From assembly GCA_016906335.1 (NCBI GenBank), contig JADEYG010000012.1, positions 806,501 to 870,500 of the forward strand: a stretch of DNA of 64,000 nucleotides, written 5' to 3'. The stretch comes from Novakomyces olei. Its lineage: Eukaryota; Ascomycota; Novakomycetes; Novakomycetales; Novakomycetaceae. Both the position numbers and the translations under genes were made by a program. This document shows, one piece after another, positions 57,465 to 64,000 of the stretch. The notes below the pieces were generated by a model, which made no database searches, had not been told where the DNA came from, and saw only the letters and a list, made by a program, of their open reading frames with translations. Within the stretch, counting starts at the first letter, position 1, and the number at the start of each line of letters is the position of its first letter.

Positions 57465-57743
57465 TTATTTTTTCTTGCTGTCACCGACACCGCTGTTCAC
57501 AATATCATGCACTACAGAGTACTTTGAATGGCCAGCGTGCTCTCCCGCCATACTGCCAATCGCCTTCTCATTTGTCTTGTTGATTGATTTTGAAATCTTT
57601 GTATTTAGCTGTGCTTCAGCTACAGCAGAAGCTTTCTTTGGTTTATAAACCCGAGCGCCCTTTTTGGGATTTTTGGCATGCTTTGTTACTCGGCCGGGGC
57701 TTGCCTTTGCCGGCTTGAACTTTTTCAGCGGGCCTTGAACCAT
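57465..57743 (-). CDS. Small basic protein, UPF0390/DUF2462 family
   Basis: Single exon, 92 aa. Starts MVQGPLKKFKPAKASPGRVT and continues with KHAKNPKKGARVYKPKKA, a highly basic N-terminal half that is the family signature (LYAR-tumour 10 kDa / L10K homologues). It ends in GDSKKK. Members are nuclear or nucleolar and of unknown biochemical role. Full length for the family. Confidence 0.88.
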   Translation of the reverse strand: MVQGPLKKFKPAKASPGRVTKHAKNPKKGARVYKPKKASAVAEAQLNTKISKSINKTNEKAIGSMAGEHAGHSKYSVVHDIVNSGVGDSKKK

Positions 57744-58250
57744 TTTGTTGGAGTAGTATTTAATTTTTTTGTTTACTCTGTATCAGTTTTTTAACTAATA
57801 TAGCTGCAAATATGATTATACCAGCGGTCTATATTATCGAAAAGTACAAGTTTAATAATTGATGCTCCAATAGATAAAATAATATAATCAAAGGGAGTGA
57901 GATATCAGACTAGCGAGAGATACATATAGAGCTTGTATTGGAGCAGCTCACAAAAAAAAAAAAATAAGGCATTTTAATATTTGGCAGGTGAAGCGCAGTA
58001 TGTGCAAGGCCTATTCGAATAGGACATCTACACTACTCCGTTTGATTCTTTTACTTTGATTATTTTACTCGCCGGTGCTTCAATCTACAACAATATGAAG
58101 ACCGATGGAGAAGACGAATAAATATATAATTTACAGGAAAATTAATTCATGCCCAATCGAGTCTTGTGCTTGTAACCTTTTTTTTTATTTATCTTTTCGC
58201 ACTTTATCAAAACCAATCTTCTTTATCATGCAATGACCGATAACGTTATC
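57744..58250. other. Spacer
   Basis: 507 AT-rich bases with a short A run at about 57951-57964. Nothing recognised. Confidence 0.45.
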
Positions 58251-59074
58251 CTAGACCACGCGCTTCACTTCGAAGAAGCGCTTAATATAAAACACCTGGA
58301 AAGCACAGGCGGCCACAAGCGCGACTGTTTGAAAAATGCTCCACCATTTGACACGGTTATTGGTCGATTCTGCCGTGTTGCGGTGAGTCCGCTCGCGCAT
58401 GACAATATATTGCTGTTCGTCCTTGACAGTACGAAGCGTTTCGTGTAGCAAACGAATCTCTTTCTCCAATGGATCTGCATGATCGGGATCATCATCCGAA
58501 ATGAAGATAATGCCGTGAATGTTGAACGATACTTCCTTGAATTCTTGATGATCTCGCTCCTAACGCAATTAGAACCAAATGTAGACGTATTATTGAAGGG
58601 AAATAGACAATGCCAACCCACATTTGAGAAGCAGTACCGGTGCACGCCATCCATATTTGCATCAAATTCATATTCTCCCGCGTCCACATCGTCTTTGTGG
58701 GCGATAACGTTGCCGTTTGGATCAGTGATCTACGAATTGTTAGATTAGTCGTTTCGATAAATAGTCGTTTCGATAAATAATCGATTCGATAAAATAGACT
58801 TGTTGAATGTAAACCATCAAGTAGTGGGCTCGTACAAAAAAACTGACTGTCTTTCCATTGCCATGGCCCTCTAGCGAAAACACTTGGAAAGTGACAGTCA
58901 TCTTGTCGCCTTTGCGAAGCGTCTCGTAAAAGCATTCTGTGCACCGTGTCAGCTCCCATTAATTAACGCGACCATCATACCTTGCCGACCGGGTAAAAGT
59001 TTTATCGAATGAGCTGCGGCTAAAGCCGCCAAGGCTGCCAGACAAAGCCACACCCGAATCGCCCACGACGCCAT
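58251..59074 (-). CDS. EMP24: p24 cargo receptor, EMP24/TMED2 type
   Basis: Four exons: 58981-59074, 58836-58936, 58622-58729, 58251-58559, with introns of 44, 106 and 62 bases, 203 aa. Signal peptide from MASWAIRVWLCLAALAALAA. GOLD domain with ECFYETLRKGDKMTVTFQVF, ITDPNGNVIA, GVHRYCFSNERDHQEFKEVS (two Cys form the disulfide). Coiled coil PLEKEIRLLHETLRTV, one membrane segment and the cytosolic tail KRFFEVKRVV, which combines the FF COPII signal with a basic motif. It cycles between ER and Golgi in COPII/COPI vesicles, carrying GPI proteins. The tail identifies the beta (Emp24/TMED2) subfamily. Confidence 0.95.
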
Positions 59075-59472
59075 TCCCGCCAACAGTGTGCAAAAGCCTA
59101 CAGAACCTGGTGGCTAAAGTATATTCGACTAATAAATCTGTGCTCCACGACAAGTCGATATTCACAGATGATATTCATTTATTTATTTGAATAAATAATA
59201 GCCATAATGTATGCTAGCAGGAGATATAGTAGATAAACCAGTTTAAAGGAGTTACAATATTAGCATTAAAAGTAGGAGCACAAATTTATGAGAGAGTGTA
59301 CGAATACGACAAATCCTGCTCCAGTGCCATTCACGTAATGTGAGGCCATTACTATACAATCAAGATCCATACAAATCCGCACGAGATCCAAACTTAGCCT
59401 TGGGCCACAGGCATTTGGTGTCTATGCTCTGCGCTAGCTTGCGCTAATACTAGCTAGATCGAACGAATCTAC
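59075..59472. promoter_or_regulatory. Divergent promoter region of EMP24 and USE1
   Basis: 398 bases between the starts of two ER-Golgi traffic genes. No specific element recognised. Confidence 0.45.
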
Positions 59473-60228
59473 ATGGCTGCCGATATACGGCCACTTGCCC
59501 TGTTGCTTTCAGCTGCCTACGATGACTTGGCGCTCGGCGGCCGACGAACTAGTCAAGATTTAACCGTTTTCCCGGTTCGCCTAGAAACACCAGCCCGATC
59601 AACGTCTTCAGACTTTTTCGCGCTTTTACAGCTCGTTCGTGCTTTAGAGCGCAGTGCCTCAGATACAGACCAATCGTCATCAATATTAGATATCCAAAAA
59701 TTATTTTGCAAGCTCAAGTACGCTAGGGCTCGTGCTTCAGCATTGGCCCAAACACATCCTGCTTCACCGCTTAATGCACAAATCATATCGCGTCTTCGGG
59801 CTCTGAATGAAAAGCTATGGGAATTACGGGCAGATTGTGAGGTAGCTGAAGCAAAAGTGGAGCGTATAGCCACGAATGTGGATCCGCAGTCTCAGAGAGA
59901 TGCGCTTTTTGGTGGAAAAAGGGTACAAGAGTCTGCGGTAGACGTGCAACGCGCAAAGCAAGATGATCTTTCAGAATCTCTTTTGGCCATGTCACAATCT
60001 CTGCGACACTCGACGTTTGCCTTTTCCCGTACACTTGAACGTGACCGTGACGTATTGGGCAGGACGGAGGACGCGTTGGACAGTAATACACGCGGGATGG
60101 GAGTAACGAGCTCGAATCTTGCTGCGTTTACCAAGGGACAGGGCGTTACGTGGTGTCTACTAATGGGCGTAGTGCTAGCGGGGATACTTTCTTTTGTGTT
60201 TATGGTGGCCTTTATAAATGTTACATAG
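59473..60228 (+). CDS. USE1: USE1-type ER SNARE
   Basis: Single exon, 251 aa. The N-terminal two thirds is helical. The block RDALFGGKRVQES precedes a Use1-type SNARE motif DDLSESLLAMSQSLRHSTFA, RTLERDRDVLGRTEDALDSN. A C-terminal membrane anchor (GVTWCLLMGVVLAGILSFVF) follows, so it is a tail-anchored protein. Use1 acts with Sec20 and Ufe1 in Golgi-to-ER fusion. Its divergent neighbour EMP24 serves the same route. Family length and the LFG/LR.S pattern agree. Confidence 0.88.
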   Translation: MAADIRPLALLLSAAYDDLALGGRRTSQDLTVFPVRLETPARSTSSDFFALLQLVRALERSASDTDQSSSILDIQKLFCKLKYARARASALAQTHPASPLNAQIISRLRALNEKLWELRADCEVAEAKVERIATNVDPQSQRDALFGGKRVQESAVDVQRAKQDDLSESLLAMSQSLRHSTFAFSRTLERDRDVLGRTEDALDSNTRGMGVTSSNLAAFTKGQGVTWCLLMGVVLAGILSFVFMVAFINVT

Positions 60229-60777
60229 ATGCTTTGCTTTCGACCTACCATATAGCATTCTGCATTGAATAAGTCAAGCGAGTCGTTTAATACTTCACAG
60301 ACAGGATTGAGTCCGTTGCATTCTGCATTGAATATGTCAAGCGAGTCATTATTGTTACGCAAAGCAATCGATCGCTTTCTCGGCCGCTATTCCATTCCCT
60401 CGTGCATCTAGCTGCCGGCTACAATGAATTGGCTTCGATATGTATATCATTTATCGTACATTGAAAGTATCATATGAAAGTATCATACATTGAACGTATC
60501 ATATTGAAAGTGTCATATTAAAAGTATCATCGTACATTGGAAGTATCATACATTGAAGTTATCATATTGAAAGTACCATACATTAGTTATTCATATACCA
60601 CTCGCTACATACAAAGTTAATCTATACCACTCGTTCGTACATTAATTAATCATAAGCTCGGTACTACACTTTCCCAGGTATCGTACGTTTCCAGAGAAGC
60701 CCACCAGTCCGTACCGAAATCTATGTAAGCATGATGTAAATGATCTGTGTGGATTTGGTGGCGAATCAGCAGCAAGC
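60229..60777. repeat. Spacer with a local duplication and degenerate tandem repeats
   Basis: A 33-base segment (GCATTCTGCATTGAATAAGT...) at 60255-60287 recurs at 60318-60350 with two differences. From about 60450 to 60600 lies a degenerate array of units like TATCATACATTGAAAG. No gene. Confidence 0.75.
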
Positions 60778-62211
60778 ATGGGCGGTATTTGCGGCAGTAG
60801 TGTATTTTACTTTGCAATTGGTGCCGCCGCAGGCATTTCCTTACTGTCCGCGCTCACTGCAGCCAGGTCCAGCCCCCCCGCAGGAGGCAGTCGTGTGCTT
60901 CTCTCACCGGCACCGGACAAGATCGAGGAGGCCAATGCCTCTACGCCGTACCCTGAAGACTTCTTCCCCGGCGGCGAGTACGTGGACACTCCTAATGGCG
61001 CTCGGCTGCGCGTGTACACTATGGGACCCGCCGACGGCGAGTGTATCATTATGGTCCACGGCATAGTGAACCCGTGCATCGTGTTCAAGCAGCTCGCCTA
61101 CCGCCTGGCCGAGCAGGGCTTCCGCGTGGCCGTCTTTGACCTGTACGGCCGAGGCTACTCTGACACTCCGCTATGTGCACATGACACTGAGCTGTACTGC
61201 AACGCGATCTGCTACGTGGCACTCCACGTCCAGGCTGCCTCGTTCCACCTGCTGGGCTACTCCCTTGGCGGAGCGATTGCCTTGGCCTTTGCCGGTACTT
61301 TTCGGGGGCCGGTTGTCCGCTCACTCATACTCGTAGGGCCCGCGGGCCTTGCGAAACGACGTGACCTTGGCTGGTCCATTAAGCGGCTGGTACGGGACAA
61401 CTGGCTGCCTGGGTTTGCCGTAAGGCACTTTGAACGGGATCTTTTACCCTCTCAACCGCCAAGGGCACAGCAGTCAGAGGGCAATTGGAGCCCAGACTGG
61501 GATACTATCCGTGATCGGACGGCTAATCCGCCCGTGGCAGTGACGGAGTGGCAATTGGCCACTCACCCGGGATTTTGGCCGGCTTACGTGTCAAGCTACA
61601 TAAACTGCCCTCTGTTTGATTCCCAGGGACTCTACCGTCGAGTCGGACAGTTTCTGCCCACTGAACTGCCCGTGCTTGCGCTCTATGGAGCAGCAGACAA
61701 GACTGTAGACGAGGCTCAGCGGCAGGAGGCTCAAGACCTGCTACCACACGCTCATTTTTTCACGTTCTCCGATGCCGGTCACGAACTGATCATTACACGG
61801 TACAAGCTGATAGCTGACCGTATTGCTGCCTTTTATGAGCACATCACTGCTGGAGGCATAGCTCCCTTGACGAGTAGCGATAGCAGCTCTAACCTGTCAG
61901 AGACCTCGTACCAGCACGTGACTCACTTTCAAAACTCGGCAAACAGTGTCAGCAGCAGTATGGGCACTACCGCTTCGCCTTCACTGACTCCTCACAAATC
62001 CAACCAAGCATCTCATTCGCATTCGCATCAGAATCAGCATCATCATACTCCTCCTGATCCGAGTTACTTGAACCATGCAAACCAGCATCTTTACAGGCAC
62101 TCTTCACTCGGCCGACGTTCACGTGCAACGCCACGCAGCAGTATTGACAGCACCAGCAGCCATGGCAGCTCGTCCAGTATGGCGCGAAGGCGGCTTCACA
62201 CGGCGGCCTAG
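60778..62211 (+). CDS. Alpha/beta hydrolase with N-terminal membrane segment
   Basis: Single exon, 477 aa, GC-richer than its surroundings. Start MGGICGSSVFYFAIGAAAGI, a hydrophobic N-terminus that may be a signal anchor. Hydrolase landmarks: IIMVHGIVNPCIVFKQL, the strand AVFDLYGRGYSDTP, the nucleophile elbow LLGYSLGGAIALAF (Ser), acid GAADKTVDE (Asp) and DAGHELII (His). All triad members are present. A cap region lies between. From about residue 365 the chain is Ser/His-rich and disordered, ending RRRLHTAA. Substrate unknown; relatives include serine hydrolases and haloperoxidase-like proteins. Confidence 0.88.
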   Translation: MGGICGSSVFYFAIGAAAGISLLSALTAARSSPPAGGSRVLLSPAPDKIEEANASTPYPEDFFPGGEYVDTPNGARLRVYTMGPADGECIIMVHGIVNPCIVFKQLAYRLAEQGFRVAVFDLYGRGYSDTPLCAHDTELYCNAICYVALHVQAASFHLLGYSLGGAIALAFAGTFRGPVVRSLILVGPAGLAKRRDLGWSIKRLVRDNWLPGFAVRHFERDLLPSQPPRAQQSEGNWSPDWDTIRDRTANPPVAVTEWQLATHPGFWPAYVSSYINCPLFDSQGLYRRVGQFLPTELPVLALYGAADKTVDEAQRQEAQDLLPHAHFFTFSDAGHELIITRYKLIADRIAAFYEHITAGGIAPLTSSDSSSNLSETSYQHVTHFQNSANSVSSSMGTTASPSLTPHKSNQASHSHSHQNQHHHTPPDPSYLNHANQHLYRHSSLGRRSRATPRSSIDSTSSHGSSSSMARRRLHTAA

Positions 62212-62705
62212 ATCGGATACCCTATTTATTTGTATTTGTATTTCTGTCTATTATGAACTCGTCCATTCATTCTTCAAAAATTGTCTTGAATCGTTCTCGT
62301 TTGCATTTCATACTGCTGGAATTTCGCCATAGCTACGCAAAGTATTTGAATGTTTTGTGCAGCAAGTTGTAGACTTGGCCTTTTAATGGCCCAAACGTTC
62401 GGGATTGGAAATTTGAGTGACTGGCTGTACGCTAGTAGTACGTTGCTCTACTTGACGTTTCTGCATAATAAAATGATTGACTGGTGTTGAACGCAAGTTT
62501 ACTAATTATTATTTACCAATTATGATCTGCACTAGTAAACAAAGACATGCTAGTCTTGAACAGCTAAACATGTGACTAATTATTTGCAAGTTGGTCCAAG
62601 TTAAATTACAACGTCATTGCTAGAGACAGCCTCAATTGGTGTTTAACTCCGATTGGCGCCTCAAAGTAGACTCTAAAGGATTCCATTCATACACAGTGTC
62701 CGAAA
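62212..62705. other. Convergent spacer
   Basis: 494 AT-rich bases. Nothing recognised. Confidence 0.45.
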
Positions 62706-63375
62706 TCACGCACTGCTCTTTTCCTGACCGGAGAGTAGAGTGAAAACAGGTGCACTGAGCTGATTGCGGCCCTTAAGGAACTCGAGTTCCATCAAGAACA
62801 CGTATTCCACCAACTCAGCGCCAAGCTGGGTCACTAGCTGGCCTGCAGCAGCAGCGGAGCCTCCAGTAGCAATTACATCATCGACTATAACTGCCCTTTG
62901 CCCTGGCTTTAAAGCGTCACGTTGCAGTTGGAACGAATCAACTCCATACTCCTTTTTGTACTCAGCCGAGACTATATCGCCGGGCAACTTTCCCGGCTTT
63001 CGAATCGGCACAAATCCACAGCCCAGGCGCAGAGCCAGTGCCGGTCCAAACAAAAAGCCTCGTGCTTCTAAACCCACGATTACATCGATTGATCCAAAGG
63101 TGCTGGTTATGTGCTGTTCTAGCGCAGATATCTTTTGATTATTAGCCGCACATTGACTCAATTCTACTTTTTGCTTCCATTTTGATTGCTGTTTTCTTAC
63201 CAATGCTGTGAAGGCTTCTACATCACTGAATATAGGAATTATCTGCCAATATTTAGTTTGTGCTTCAGACCCATAATGTTCGTACATCCTCAAACAGGAT
63301 CCCTTTTTGCGGGAAATCTGGGTATTGCCTTAATCGCGATTTTACCAGTCCGACGTGCTCATCGAAATGTCCCAT
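62706..63375 (-). CDS. Adenine phosphoribosyltransferase
   Basis: Three exons: 63286-63375, 63201-63242, 62706-63131, with introns of 43 and 69 bases, 185 aa. APRT converts adenine and PRPP to AMP in purine salvage. Start [20 protein letters not shown], then [60 protein letters not shown] and the PRPP motif [16 protein letters not shown]. The 69-base second intron (GTAAGA..GCTAAT..AAAAG) is a multiple of three and has no stop, so a frame reads through it. It is called as an intron because its removal restores the normal alignment and a length typical of APRT. Confidence 0.95.
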
Positions 63376-64000
63376 ATTACTGGCAGCGGTTTGATTGGTA
63401 ATGCTGTCGCCTTTCTATTCCGTGCGGTCAGCGCTTCCTTTATTCTTTTCTATTATGCCCACAACCACCGATGGATGGGCGCATACTAGAATTGGAATTA
63501 TATAACGTAATTTGTATTGTATAATAATTTGTATTGTATAATAATTTGTATTGTATAATCCAATTTCTTAACTTTAATGAAGCTCGGAAAATTGTGCTTT
63601 CCTATTTATTGGCAAAAGTACCCAAAATGAATTGCGACAATAGCGGATACAGTATACGTACGCGCTTTGGCTGTCTTGAATTTTACCTTTTATTATTAGA
63701 AAAAGGCGCATTGACCGTATAACAATGGTATATATTATCAGCACTAGTTTTGCTGTATTGATGATGTCCCTACTATCTCACATATACACAATATTTTAAA
63801 CATAAAATGCCTAATATTCGGCTGGAGGTAGATAAATAAGATTAGCATTATATTTTATTATAATATTATATAATACTGTAGTCGAATACTGCACTCCGTG
63901 TGTCGAAAGCACTCCAAGTGGAAACAGTCTACCATTAAGCCCGGACGAGGGCACCGAACACTGCGGTGCCGTAATGGAACACAAACGTGTCGTCATATAG
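63376..64000. other. Right-edge spacer, possibly with the edge of another gene
   Basis: 625 bases, AT-rich up to about 63880. The last 100 bases are GC-richer and hold an open minus-strand frame reaching the edge (DDTFVFHYGTAVFGALVRA in one frame). This resembles the YG.VVFW block of Rmd1/DUF155 proteins only weakly. Too short to call. Confidence 0.3.

Noticed and set aside
1-64000. Transposons, LTR or virus-like elements
   Set aside because: No transposase, reverse transcriptase, integrase or capsid-like frame and no long terminal repeats were seen on either strand.

Overview
This window is nuclear DNA of a fungus. Gene-dense protein-coding stretches on both strands are separated by AT-rich spacers. 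The genes carry spliceosomal introns with GT..AG ends and CTAAC/CTAAT-type branch points very close to the acceptor, and the products are fungal: ERG24 sterol C14 reductase, PEX2, an Rck2/Srk1 kinase, Kap120, a Knh1-like wall protein and an Fps1/Yfl054-type aquaglyceroporin. A complex I assembly factor (NDUFAF3-like), an exon-junction Y14 protein, a coactosin, a sestrin and an animal-type class IIa-like HDAC all occur. This argues against a Saccharomyces- or Schizosaccharomyces-like genome and fits an early-diverging fungus or a basal ascomycete. The exact lineage cannot be read from the sequence. I saw no CRISPR array, rRNA, convincing tRNA, transposon or virus fossil.

Layout. 1-15 kb: 3' part of IMP dehydrogenase; an intronless 461-aa protein resembling a bacterial family; a secreted Shewanella-like phosphatase; coactosin; SWT1 nuclease; mitochondrial malic enzyme; OXA1; a TED1/PGAP5 GPI-remodelling phosphoesterase; an unknown coiled-coil protein. 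15-31 kb: Kap120 importin (13 exons), PEX2, RPL34, Y14, MMF1/RidA, aquaglyceroporin, and a Tudor-like plus HDAC protein. 31-45 kb: ERG24, an MFS monocarboxylate-type transporter, two unknown proteins, SEH1, an HD-domain 5'-nucleotidase and a 1256-aa sestrin. 45-64 kb: TLG1-type SNARE, GPN1/NPA3, NDUFAF3, a GPI wall protein, Rck2/Srk1 kinase, a small basic nuclear protein, EMP24, USE1, an alpha/beta hydrolase and APRT.

Joined functions. Several genes serve the early secretory pathway (TED1, EMP24, USE1, TLG1). Three serve mitochondria (OXA1, NDUFAF3, malic enzyme). SEH1 and sestrin, parts of the GATOR2-TORC1 amino-acid-sensing circuit in animals, lie about 1.6 kb apart. There is no operon logic; most neighbours are independent housekeeping genes.

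Exon coordinates were derived by reading splice signals and checking that frames join and total length is a multiple of three. They are inferences except where a gene is a single open frame. Telomere-like TTAGGG/CCCTAA motifs recur in the spacers.
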